Origin: Daedaleopsis sinensis
Taxonomy: Eukaryota; Basidiomycota; Agaricomycetes; Polyporales; Polyporaceae
DNA: 64,000 nucleotides
NCBI GenBank assembly: GCA_033807695.1
Contig: CM066303.1
Coordinates: 2,480,001-2,544,000 of the forward strand
Direction of reading: 5' to 3'
Below the pieces are notes generated by a model. The model saw only the letters and a program-made list of their open reading frames with translations, was not told where the DNA came from and did not search any database. The position numbers and the translations under genes are program-made. This document shows positions 48,288-58,164 of this stretch, one piece after another. The first letter of the stretch is position 1; every line of letters starts with the position of its first letter.

Positions 48288-49135
48288 TTAATCTTTCTCT
48301 CTCCGCTTCTTCCGTTTCTTCCCCTCTGAGCTGGGAGTCGAGACGTTAGAATCATGTCTGTCTCGCTTTCGGCCTTCTGCGCCGGGTTTGAAAGGAAAGG
48401 GCTCATCTACGCCCGCAGGTTTGATGAACCCGGTCGTAGAAGAAATGGCAGCAGTCTCGGAAGGTTGCGATGGGGATGGTATTGGGGCCCGTACGGGAAT
48501 ATCCTCCCTGATCAGCATCTGCGCAGTCTTCATTCGAGGTTTCTTCTCGTCTCTTCGTGTTGATAGAGAACCTTTGAACCCGGATATTGAGGTAGGGCGT
48601 CTCTCAGGCTTCGTGCCAGGTTCTCCATGTCCTTGTTCTCGGATTTGCTCATCTACAGTCTCTTCACTCTTGGGCTGCTGCACCTGACGGATTCGTGTTG
48701 GCCTGGTAGTTATGTACAGAATGCAATCACTGAGCACTCACGTCCTCGATGACTTCCTTTCCCTTCGCGTTGAAAGTACGCCGCCCTCTGGGTCGTGCCC
48801 CACTACTCGACTGGAGACCAGACGGCCCCTCCCCTAGGTCTGACTGGAATATGAATGGCAAGTACGAGGTTTGATGCTCGATCTCCGCGCTGCCTCAGAG
48901 ATGTCAGTCGCCACATTACTGCGAATGACTCTGCCACTTGAAACTTCGCTCACAGTGCACTGGGAGTGGACGAGCCGATGCCCCACGCGTCTCTGACTTC
49001 CTTCGACACCGACCACTCCGCGTCGTCCTTTATTTTCGCCTGTTCTAATTCCACCTGCGCTTGCTGCTTGGCCCGTTGGGCATTTTGCATGAACCGGAGG
49101 CTCATCGTGCCATTGCTCAGTGATTTCCCAGCCAT
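48288..49135 (-). CDS. MPP6-like nuclear exosome cofactor
   Basis: MPP6 proteins tether the Rrp6/Mtr4 machinery to the nuclear RNA exosome. Exons 48954-49135, 48742-48889 and 48288-48683 give 241 residues with all phases matching. The N-terminal signature is SLRFMQNAQRA, followed by a charged helix (AKQQAQVELEQAKIKDDAEW). The middle carries SYLPFIF and RRTFNAKGKEV, and the C-terminal part has the ISGFKGS and GFIKPAGVDE segments and a Lys/Arg-rich end (GKKRKKRREKD) that fits a nuclear, RNA-binding protein. It is divergent from ASF1 across about 340 bp. Assignment rests on motif memory, not a search. Confidence 0.8.
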
Positions 49136-49261
49136 TCCAGCAGGCCAGACCTAGCAGAGCGTCGTAAAATGTCGAGAGCCGTAGGCCTTCCAGCTAAGAC
49201 GAAGGTATCGAGATGATGGTTCGGAGACAATCCCGGGCCCTACTGGCCCATAGCTTGTTAG

Positions 49262-49335
49262 CTGCAGCATTCCCGTGGCTCGAACACGCAACTGCCTGTC
49301 GCACGCTCTTCCAACTGAGCTAACCAGTGCGTGAC
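49262..49335 (-). ncRNA. tRNA-like Pol III sequence, probably a tRNA pseudogene
   Basis: On the minus strand it has an A-box (TAGCTCAGTTGG, D arm GCTC...GAGC) and a B-box (GTTCGAGCC) about 33 nt apart. The acceptor ends do not pair, the loop lacks U33, and no variable loop fits, so it is not a normal tRNA. It could be a decayed tRNA or the head of a tRNA-derived element. It sits in the MPP6/ASF1 promoter region. Confidence 0.5.
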
Positions 49336-49474
49336 ACTGATTTGTCACGCGTCTGTCACCGTGACTTGACGCGTCTTGCCGTGTCGCGCGCTGCCGCGGT
49401 TTGCCACCGATCCACCATCTCCACCACCCCTTCCGCCTCATCCACCCCGCTCTCCATCTGGGTCTCTGCGCACG

Positions 49475-50229
49475 ATGTCTATAGTGACGATTAGGGTACG
49501 TGCAAGACATACCTCTAGCAAAAAAGCCTCTGACTTTCTGGCTAGAATGTCGAATTCCTGAACAACCCCGCGCGTTTCCTCGATCCATACCACTTCCGTG
49601 TGACCTTCGAGTGCATAGCACCTCTGCCAGAGGGTACGTGTTCATTTCAACGTGCTACACTGGATGCAATTACCCACAGTACCCTGTCCCCAGATCTCGA
49701 GTGGAGACTCATCTACGTCGCGTCTCCGGGAAACGAGGAGTTGGACCAAGAGCTCGATGATTGTTTGGTTGGACCCGTCCCTGCTGGTGTTAACGCGTTC
49801 GAATTCGAGGGCTCAGCGCCAAACCCCTCCAAGATCCCGCCAGAAGACGTCCTTGGCGTGGCTGCCCTCATCCTCACCGGGTCCTACAAAGACCAGGAGT
49901 TCGTGCGCGTCGGATACTACCAGAACACCGAGTACGACAACGAGGAGATGAAAGAGGCGCTGCCGGAGCCCATCCGTTTTGACCGTCTGGTGAGAGATAT
50001 CAACACGAAGCCGAGGGTGACGAGGTTCCAAATCAAATGGTGAGTGGTCCTGCATGATCCACACGTCCCTGTACTCTGCGGAAGATCTGACCTCTGTGGT
50101 CGTCGCAGGGATCTCGTTCCTCCGCAGGGTGGGGCCGCGGTGGCGGCTGGCGCTGCGAACTCTGCGGCAGTCCCGTCGGCAGATGACATTGGTGATGAAG
50201 AGCCCTCGGTGAATGGCAAGCCGACATGA
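49475..50229 (+). CDS. ASF1: Histone chaperone ASF1
   Basis: ASF1 binds H3-H4 dimers and hands them to CAF-1 and HIRA during replication and transcription. Exons 49475-49495, 49546-49633, 49694-50039 and 50109-50229 give 191 residues with phases matching. The first exon is only 21 nt (MSIVTIR). The core is highly characteristic: FLNNPARFLDPYHFRVTFEC, EDLEWRLIYVASPG, SYKDQEFVRVGYYQNTEYD and RVTRFQIKWDLVPP. The C-terminal 35 residues are Ala-rich then acidic (DDIGDEEP), shorter than the acidic tail of yeast ASF1. Complete, with no damage seen. Confidence 0.97.
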
Positions 50230-51249
50230 CCTTGGTTCGAGTCCCGCATCGCTTTCCGTTTGTGGCCAAGTTATAGTATTGCTCTGTCTTTGTAGCTCAT
50301 CGCATTGTCTACCGTATAACACTAGGAACGAAGGATACCTACGCATGGTGCATGCCTGCCCTGTCAAAGTGCCGGCCTCACAATTATCTACCATTCCAAT
50401 TACATGTGGTATGGTACGGTCCTCTCCCCAGTCGGATCCGCGCGGTAAGGCAAATCGCTTGTCACCACTTTCCCGGCAATGAATCTTGTGGGGGAGCCTT
50501 GCTTGTACGCTCACTGGTACCTCGTCGCATTGTGCGATACTCTTCAGGTACGTCAAACTTTGTCAAGTTCCTTTCCCGTTGCTGTGAACGCATACTCGAT
50601 CATCAGTCACAGCTGTCAGGACTTCTCGCAAACGGTGTAAGTGAAGCTTCCGCGCGTGGCATCGTGGAGGGCGAAATGGGCCAATCGAGGAAGCTATCGT
50701 CAACAACGAGAAACGGGTACGTATCATCTTCTGGACGGCTACGCCTGCTGGAGTACATCTGCAGACACTCTCACATCCTCCCTCTTCGCTCACAGCGGGG
50801 CCGATGCCAGAGCGCGTAATCCGCGCCTCGACTTGCCGATAACCTGCACCTGGTGCTAGTGAGAGCCTGGGCATGATGATACGTCCGCTGTTACGTTTGT
50901 TTTGCACCTACCTCACGCTCGCACTCCGTCAACCCCAAGGCTATAGCTACCAGCCACTCGTCCTCGCGGCGAACGTACTGTGCCCTGGCATCTGAATTTG
51001 CCGCTCGTCACAAAGGACGATACTTACTTCCTGCACTATCCACACCAACGAGCCTTGTTTGGTATGTTCTGCTGCATCTGCTACTATGATATTTGTGCAT
51101 ACTGTAGTGTAACAAGTGTACTCGCTTGTCCCTAGAAATACTACCTAATGTATTCCATGCATATTCAACGAATGAGAGACTAAATCCATCAACGGCATTA
51201 TCTCGTTTCGTTGTTACTGCTTGCTAAGTCGATATAAGTTACTCCATGT
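50230..51249. other. Intergenic region between ASF1 and the right arm
   Basis: No gene recognised. A B-box-like GGTTCGAGTCC at 50231-50243 lacks a partner A-box. Composition is ordinary, unlike the simple-sequence tract to the left. Confidence 0.4.
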
Positions 51250-51301
51250 GGTCTGGTACCTAGACGTGCGGGTTCCCACTCGCACGTCTGGGTACGAGAC
51301 C
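51250..51301. repeat. Stem-loop just inside the right arm
   Basis: Arms 51250-51270 and 51281-51301 (GGTCTGGTACCTAGACGTGCG type, 21 nt split here as GGTCTGGTACC and TAGACGTGCG) pair at 19 of 21 positions around a 10-nt loop. The stem ends 8 bp from the inner edge of the right arm, mirroring the stem-loop at the left arm. Confidence 0.8.
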
Positions 51302-51766
51302 AAGGCCCATGCACCTGGTGGAGAAAGACATTAACCTTGCGCCGTAGGATATGTACGCACCCGTGTAATGAGTCGTTCGAAACTTCGGTATTCGGTGAGT
51401 AGGCGGTCGCTGTGGGACAGGTCAGCTACCTCGACCGCGTATGGATGGAGCAGAGAAACTCACGACTTGGTAGCTCAGCCTTGCAATGCGACGCGCACGC
51501 TCCGCACAATCCGAGCCATCCGTCCCTGACAGATGGCTTGACCGGAAAGGCGTTGACCACATACCGCACTGTCCTACGTCCCCGACGCATTCTTGGACAG
51601 GGTTCGTGGTCTGAGCGCGACACGCCGCGAAAGTCGGACGCCACCACTAGGGGTGGACTTATACCCGACGGGGCGGCTGAGACCATGTGCGCATGCGCGA
51701 GTACTGAGTGCACGGTAAGCATTAGGACACGAGTCTTCCTAGCACAACGACGTACATGGTTGTTGG

Positions 51767-52162
51767 TCAGAGCCATCGCAGATGACGCGCGACGCAGTGG
51801 TGCAGATGGTGTGGCGCGCGCGCCGTGATTGGCAGTATCCTCTCTAGCGAGTGCTGAAAGGACCTGGGGACACTGGAAGAGACGTGTCAGCAATGGCCGG
51901 AGAAAAGATAGTACGAGAGAACATACCTCAGTATCTCGAGCGTCCCGAAGTTCATCAACGCAAGCGTCGACGAGAGCGAGAGCCCACAGTATGTGTAGTC
52001 GTCTCGAGGTTCCCACCCCAGTCTGTCGCGAGTAGCGACAGACTAGCAGGATGTCGTCAGCCGTTCCTCCGATGCTCGTGTTCGGGAGTTGGACGCATGG
52101 CAGCCTGCGTCGCCGACTGCCAGTGGGCTCATGAGATGAGCACGGAGGAGGAGAGAGGACAT
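51767..52162 (-). CDS. Repeat unit e, near-intact 95-residue copy
   Basis: Counterpart of unit d. It starts MSSLLLRAHLMSPLAVGDAG and keeps the same exon lengths, frame and final RHLRWL stop. Differences from unit d include SVATRDRLGW for FVATRDRPGW and FGTLEILR for FGTLDTMR. The first intron begins GC instead of GT (CCAT|GCGTCC), a tolerated but weaker donor. The exon-3 block follows at 51475-51710. If either copy is functional it is one of d or e. Confidence 0.4.
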
Positions 52163-52201
52163 GGTGGGAATGAAGAATGAGAAGGCGAGGCTCCGGGGAT
52201 C

Positions 52202-52209
52202 TTTTATAG
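52202..52209 (-). promoter_or_regulatory. TATA box of unit e
   Basis: CTATAAAA on the minus strand, about 46 nt before the ATG at 52162. Confidence 0.7.
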
Positions 52210-52835
52210 TAGTCGCCGTAGAGGCTGACCTCCTGCGGCTCTTTCCGGATGGAGGCTGGGTGGAGGCGAGCACGGGGCGAGCATCAAGAGATGTTCTTCC
52301 GGAATGGCCCGGGGGATGGGGCTGACCAGTGCTAACTAGTGCCTGGTACTGTCCGATCATACGCCTGGCCGCGTCTTGCCGGGTGGAGGCGAACATATGT
52401 TGTTCGCTCTGACTCCGAGCGTCGAGTTCCGTCTGAAGTAGAATAGATCGCAATGATTATTGGCTATGCGCATAAATCGATTTGTCATTGGCGAGTCTTT
52501 ACTGATCATTCAGCTCCAAGTATCATTGCAGTGGCATAAGATGGATTGTAGTATGCAGAACCGTTGGCGGTCGGCTCGAAGGGCCCCGGAGCGATCATAC
52601 TAGATGTGACATGGTCGTAGTGAGCTTGGGTGGCAGTTGGTTGAGTATCAGTCACAGAGTCGAATGCGTTCTAACGATTAATCAAATGCGCGAGAGAAAC
52701 TAACGTTGCGGGCTATCTCATTGACAAGGTAGTATCCTAAGGTGTACATGACAACCCTACCTAAGCTATCTACACCACTGACTACCCTTCAACCGCTTCG
52801 CAGCCTCACTGTTCACATAACATGTTAGTCTCGTG

Positions 52836-52922
52836 ACCAGCCGTAGTAGGTACGTCTCTCCCCCGGTCCACAAAGGCAGCAGAAGGAGCACCGGGGCAGA
52901 GACATGTCCTACTACGTCTGGT
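52836..52922. repeat. Hairpin, right-arm copy
   Basis: Arms 52836-52867 and 52890-52922 pair; counterpart of the hairpin at 9252-9341. Both copies keep the pairing despite base changes and different loop sequence. Confidence 0.65.
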
Positions 52923-53089
52923 AGCTATAGGCTTTCGGTACGTACCTGGTACTGACCGCATAGCACATAGCAATCGCGGAGACCATTGCGGGGTTGAGGA
53001 CGAACCGGCTGTCACTAGAAGTCGCAAACATACAATGAACATCTTGTTACATGTTTGAGTGGGGGACTTAGACTCACCAGTCGAAGGCT

Positions 53090-53834
53090 CAGCCTTGCAA
53101 TGCGACGTGCGCGCTCCGCGCAATCCGAGTCATCCGTCCCTGACAGATGACTTGACCGGAAAGGCGTTGACCACATACCGCACTATCCTGCGCCTCCGGT
53201 GAGACGCATTCACGGACAGGGTTTGTGATCTGAGCGCGACACGCCGCGAACGTCGTACGCCACCAGGTGGGCTTATACACGACGGACGGCTGAGACCATG
53301 TGCGCATGCGCGAGTAAACTGTTAGAGAGTGGAGGTTAGCATTTGAACGGGAGTGAATGCAGATGCAGAGAAGAGCTTACATGGTAGTCGGTCAAGCCGT
53401 GCCAGACGACGTGCGGCGCTGCGTTGACGGTGTCATGATAGGCCGCCCGTCGTGTACTAACCAGTAACCGCTCCCATCCCTGTAGTGACGAGAGGATCCT
53501 GGCCGGTACTGGACACTGAGGGTAAGGCGTGGACAGATATGAGCAATGGTGAACGATAGCGAGTGTGGCGAGGTACATACCTCACACGAGTAAGCGTCCA
53601 CAATCATCGTCACTGTGAGGCGACGATGAGGACGAGAGGCCCAAATGCGGGCGTCGTCGAGGTGTCCACCCTAGCCCGCCACAGTAACAGTGGTGACGAC
53701 GGACTAGCAGGATGTCTTCACCCTCGCTCCAACGCCCGAGGTTGGACATTGGACGCATCGAAGACCCCACCCATGATGAGGCAGGAGCGACGAGCGGGCT
53801 CAGAGGAACGAGCTCGGCGGAGGAGAGAGGACAT
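53090..53834 (-). pseudogene. Repeat unit f, counterpart of unit c
   Basis: It starts MSSLLRRARSSEPARRSCL at 53834. The exon-2 block is at 53395-53530 and the exon-3 block at 53090-53320. Exon 1b meets a stop in the ATG frame, as in unit c, and exon 3 carries its own insertion and frame change. Not expected to make a full product. Confidence 0.5.
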
Positions 53835-53875
53835 GATGGTACTGAGGAAGGAGGAGATGAGCGACTGTGCGGGTC

Positions 53876-53884
53876 TTTTATACG
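53876..53884 (-). promoter_or_regulatory. TATA box of unit f
   Basis: GTATAAAAG on the minus strand, 48 nt before the ATG at 53834. Confidence 0.7.
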
Positions 53885-54216
53885 GGAGAGGGAGAGGCTG
53901 ACTTGGGCTGACTAGTAGTCCGGCGGTGTTCGGCAAGTTGCAATTGTCCTTCACCGGTGCTAGCCGAACAAGGAACCGCCCCGATCTGGATGAAGTGCAG
54001 AGCGGCTGCCTCAGCGGCATTCTTGGCAGTACTAGTATGCAGCGCCCAGTGATCTAGAATGAAGGCGTAAGGCGGTTCGTGTTGTCCACTAGTATGCAGA
54101 CCGTAGCATTCTGCTCGACTCGGAAGGGTGAGGGCCGTGTCATGATAGATGTGGGTGCTATCGATTTCTTCGATCTTCTGGGAGCATCTGTATACATGGG
54201 AGATGGGTTCAAACAT
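53878..54216 (-). CDS. Unidentified conserved frame, right-arm copy
   Basis: 112 codons from an ATG, reading MFEPISHVYRCSQKIEEI at its start and SASTGEGQLQLAEHRR near the end. It is almost the same as the frame at 7937-8287 of the left arm, and it ends in the TATA box of unit f in the same way. No domain recognised. Confidence 0.35.
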   Translation of the reverse strand: MFEPISHVYRCSQKIEEIDSTHIYHDTALTLPSRAECYGLHTSGQHEPPYAFILDHWALHTSTAKNAAEAAALHFIQIGAVPCSASTGEGQLQLAEHRRTTSQPKSASPSPV

Positions 54217-54823
54217 CGTCGGTCACTGCTGGAAGAATAAAACGACGCAAATTTGGTGTTCAACCACAGGAGCAAATATGTGTAAATAATGGCGGACCGG
54301 AGGTCCGGGTGTTGCTACGGGCTGGCGAGCGCCTCTGCAAAGTGCCTCTCTGGCCAGTCCACCTTCAAGTTGCCCATCGACGTACTTGAGCCCCCGAGCG
54401 ATGACCATAGCCTGAAACTACCATGGTATTCTGATCACTAGGATATCCACCAATCTATCTCATAGCGCTGCACTGCTCAACGATCGGCAAAGACTCGTCA
54501 ATGCGGCCAAATCACTGACATTCTTGCGCACAGGCAATTATCATTGCGATATATTTACTTCAGAAGGAACTCGACACGCGGAGTAAAGTCAGCTTGAAGT
54601 CAGCAATCAGCCCACCCAGCCGAACTTGCCGGATGAATCCTCTTGTTGCTCGCCTCACAGTGTTCGCCTCCACCTGCTGGAAAGAGCCACGCCCGGTCAG
54701 CCTCCCACGTATGATCGGATGGCACATCGGGCCATTCCGGGAGAACTTCTCTTGTTGTTCGCCCCAGTGTCGCCTCCACTCGGGAAGAGACGCGGGGCGG
54801 TCAGCCTCCTACGAACTATGTAC

Positions 54824-54830
54824 TATAAAA
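54824..54830 (+). promoter_or_regulatory. TATA box of unit g
   Basis: TATAAAA, 46 nt before the ATG at 54870. Confidence 0.7.
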
Positions 54831-54869
54831 CACCCTCGGAGCCTCGCCTTCTTGTCCTTCATTCCCACC

Positions 54870-55575
54870 ATGTCCTCTCCTCTTCTCCGTGCTCATCTCA
54901 CGAGCCCACTGGCAGTCGGCGACTCCGCAGGCTGCCATGTGTCCCACTCCCGAACTCGGGCATTGGAGGAACGGCCGATGACATCCTGCTAGTCTGTCGC
55001 TACTCGCGGCAGGCTGGGGTGGAACCCTCGAGACGACCACACATGATATAGTGGGCTCTCGCTCTCGTCGACGCTTGCGTTGACGAACTTCGGAACACTC
55101 GAGATACTGAGGTATGTTGTCTCGCGCTATCCTTTCTCCGGCCATCGCTGACACGCATAATCTCTTCCAGTGTCCCCACCGGGTCCTTTCAGCTGAGCAC
55201 TCGCTAGTTGTAAGGATACTGATGATGGCGCGCGCCGCACACCATCAGCACCAGGCTGTGCGCCATCTGCGATGGCTCTGACCAACAACCATGTACGTTG
55301 ATGTTCTAGCGAGCTCGTGTCCCAATGCTCACCGTGCACTCAGTACCCGCGCATGCGCACATGGTCTCAGCCGCCCCGTCGGGTATAAGCCCACCTGGTG
55401 GCGTCCGACGTTCGCGGCGTGTCGCGCTCAGACCACGAACCCTGTCCAATAATGCGTCGGGGACGTAGGACAGTGCGGTATGTGGTCAACGCCTTTCCGG
55501 TCAAGTCATCTGTCAGGGACGGATGACTCGGATTGTGCGGAGCGTGCGCGTCGCTTTGCAAGGCTGAGCTACCCA
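54870..55575 (+). pseudogene. Repeat unit g, counterpart of unit b
   Basis: It starts MSSPLLRAHLTSPLAVGDSA. Splice signals match the intact copies (GAG|GTATGT ... CTTCCAG; CCAT|GTACGT ... CACTCAG; CAATG|GTATGT), but exon 1b has lost the frame and carries stops. The exon-3 block is at 55340-55575 and has an internal TAA where other copies read CAAGATTGC. Confidence 0.55.
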
Positions 55576-55662
55576 ATGGTATGTTTGCATTGCTCGCATG
55601 ATCGTCTATCCACTGTCTGACAGCGTCCTCTTAGCGACCGCCAACTGTGCCACTGCAAAACC

Positions 55663-56885
55663 ACGATCCGAGTAAGTACAGCACACAAATATGCTGCAGG
55701 CTAGGTGCGTGTTCACTCTATCATACAACTCTGGGAGCACTTTCGTGCATCGCTAAGTGACGTCTCGATGGTGTACGCCGCGGTAGTACGTAGCTAGCCA
55801 TGTAATGCGCGTAGGATAGATGCATTGAACCAATGATCCATTGCACTGGGGATACCCTCAGAATTTCTGATATAAAATCGTTGTCTTGCGCAGACATACT
55901 TATTAGGACCTTTTGACGTACTTAAGGGATGTGGCCATTCGTCTCGGGCCGCTGTGTGCACAGCGCTCAATGACCATGAGCGCTCCGATCCAGGCACATG
56001 TGCCACGTGGGAGTTTATCCAGTCCTGCTGCCAACCTGCTGCGCTCAACTCTGCTCGACTCGGACAAGTTCCAATCCTCCTCCTCCACCAGTGCACCAAG
56101 GTCCAAGCTAGACCCTGCTAGACCGTCACGACGACAATCATACATCCATCTCCAACGCTTGACCTTTGGCCATTACCAGACTGGTAACTACTCGACAGTA
56201 CTGCGGCCCTCCATCAACCTCCTCCTTCAGTCGTCACGTATCAGGTCTCTGAACATCTGTAATGCCTATCTTGGGAGCCGCTGCAGGTACGTTGCTTCAC
56301 GTCATACTCGAGATATCTACTGGAGGTGGGTTGGACGGGGGGTGGGGCTTCGACTATTACGTTTGCAAGAGCACTACATGTCACGACGTGCAATGGCTGA
56401 TTCCAAGGGTCCGAAACTCTTTGGGAAATCGGATGGAACATGAGACATTCCACCCGATTTCTGAGAGATCTCCGACCACTGGAAGATCGTCATTTTTGAA
56501 CGGTTTCACAGCGAGTGAATGGGAGGCTGGACAGGTGACTGGGCCTAATGGCCGGAAAGTGTACTGAGGGTCTTCATATCCTGTTTGTATCCTGCCACAG
56601 ACCAACTGAGGCTGCCACATTGTGCAATAGGACACGAAGACTGTCAGGCGATGGCCAATACTTTCCGCGGTTGCAGGACCCAGTTACCTGTTCAACCACC
56701 CACTCACAGGCCGGGAGATCGTCCGAAATGGATGACTTGCCTGCCTTCAGACATATCTAGGAATTTGGCCGGAGTGACTTACTTGCAACCCAATCTCCGA
56801 GCCTTTGAGCTTGGCCATTGCGCGTCGTGTGTCGCTATCTTCTGTATGTCGTATCCCTAACTGATTTGCTCACCCAAGCTCAGAA
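55663..56885. other. Region outside the right arm, no gene assigned
   Basis: Open frames near 55913-56443 (plus) and 55794-56145 (minus) have no recognisable domain. It includes the foldback at 56460-56790, and could contain upstream exons of the membrane protein whose tail follows. Confidence 0.35.
56460..56790. repeat. Imperfect foldback (MITE-like) sequence
   Basis: The left half (about 56460-56590) matches the reverse complement of the right half (about 56610-56790): GAGTGAATGGGAGG...AACAGG/GGACAGGT.ACTGGG and GGAAAGT...GTCTTC are the clearest pairs. Identity is perhaps 65-75 percent by eye. Possibly a decayed non-autonomous transposon. Confidence 0.5.
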
Positions 56886-57327
56886 CCGCGACCGTCAACT
56901 ACACCCGAGCCTCTTGGAAGCTTCCCCTTGATATTCCTCTTCACGACATGCACCCTGTGTGCTGTATTCCTGCTGTTGCGTCGAGCATCCGCACTCAGAA
57001 CCGTTGTCGCTCACCAGTGCGTCGCTACACAGGTCCCACATCACACAGAAACTGACTGGCCACTTGCACAGGTTGACGACATGGAATGCGCAAGAAGGTC
57101 GCATACGTCTGTCTACAGATGACGGTCCCTCCTCCCGAGAGTTCCTTGATGATGACTACGATGAAGACAATGCTAGGGTCGGAGACATCGAGTCGTTGGC
57201 CGTCACCGCCGAGCGGCTACGGAAAGCCGCATCTCCGCAGGAAGCACCAGCAGAACCGGTGACCGGGCGCACAGTGGTCTTCGAGGCGGAGACAGAGGAG
57301 GCCCCGCCACTTCCACCCAAGTCTTGA
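56886..57327 (+). CDS. C-terminal part of an unidentified single-pass membrane protein
   Basis: The exon ending at 57016 codes a Pro/Ser-rich stretch, a membrane helix (FPLIFLFTTCTLCAVFLLL) and RRASALRTVVAHQ. A 55-nt intron (CA|GTGCGT...TTGCACAG) leads to exon 57072-57327, giving LTTWNAQEGRIRLSTDDG, then an acidic patch (FLDDDYDEDN) and a Pro-rich end (APPLPPKS). The type I topology with an acidic cytoplasmic tail would suit a sorting receptor, but I do not recognise the family. Upstream exons were not resolved and may be disrupted by the foldback. Confidence 0.5.
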
Positions 57328-58164
57328 AGGCCTTTGAACCTACATCACAGGCGAGTGACGCATGCACGAGTTGCGTACGTCGTCTGCTGACTTCGGAAGT
57401 AGTAGTCAGATACCACTCCAATGGCTCAATTCTTAGCATGTCATGCACGACATCGCAGCTGGATATTTTTAATGCAATCTTCCTTCGTCGCACATCATCT
57501 TCGTGAAGACGTTGCAAGTTTCTCTCCATTTGTGGGATCGTTGGCTTTGTGGCGCTTCATGCACAGTCTGCCGCTCTAGTGACGTCTGATCGGACTTCGT
57601 TTCAGCAACGCCACAAAGAGTTGGTATGGTAGGTAGAAAGTCGGATCTTTTGCCCAGGACCCGGTCACTATACGCTCGTGCAGGTTCCGCTCCGCTCAGG
57701 CACATCCCGACTACAGACAGATCCCAATGGGCCAGACGCAGATGACAAACGGCTTCCGAGACCCCTCCTGCTCAACTTCTCTCAGAATAGCCGCTTCTCG
57801 AGCGGAGATAGTGTTCATCATCGCGGTCCGTGGCGTTCTTGATGGGTCAGGTGATGTCTTCTTCTTGGTCGGACCGTCGGGGAGGCTTTCGATCAACACA
57901 CCCCAACGGCATCCACCCATCGCTCCAGCCTCCAGTTAGTCGTCGACGCCCAGCAGCGCTCGCCGTCTACGATACAAACCCTCACGTAACGGAACCCCGT
58001 GTGCACTTCCCGAAGAACCGCCGCCGCGGCCTCACCGTCATCCTCTGGTCACAAGGGCGAGTGCTCTCCTCTACCATCTATCGGGTAGTGACTCCGTGCG
58101 GTAACATAAGTATCGCGATGCGTTGAAGAAGGTGCGTACCGAACCTCCCCCGCTCCACACCACT
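57328..58164. other. Intergenic region upstream of the GH115 gene
   Basis: No gene supported. A minus-strand frame at 57711-57920 (69 codons, MMNTISAREAAILREVEQEG inside) is possible but has no family. An upstream ATG at 58123 is in frame with the GH115 start and would add 14 residues before the signal peptide. Confidence 0.35.

Larger units (their letters stand above)
51309..55662. repeat. Right arm of the large inverted repeat
   Basis: Reverse-complement counterpart of 6385-10909, with the same order of units e, f and g and the same internal hairpin. It is about 170 bp shorter through small deletions. Outside its outer edge the sequence no longer resembles the left side. Confidence 0.85.

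Noticed and set aside
50200..50260. B-box GGTTCGAGTCC after the ASF1 stop codon
   Set aside because: There is no matching A-box at the right distance; it overlaps the ASF1 3' end.
6385..55662. A Starship-type giant mobile element
   Set aside because: Such elements carry a tyrosine-recombinase captain near one end and lack long inverted repeats. No such gene is seen and the cargo is ordinary housekeeping genes.
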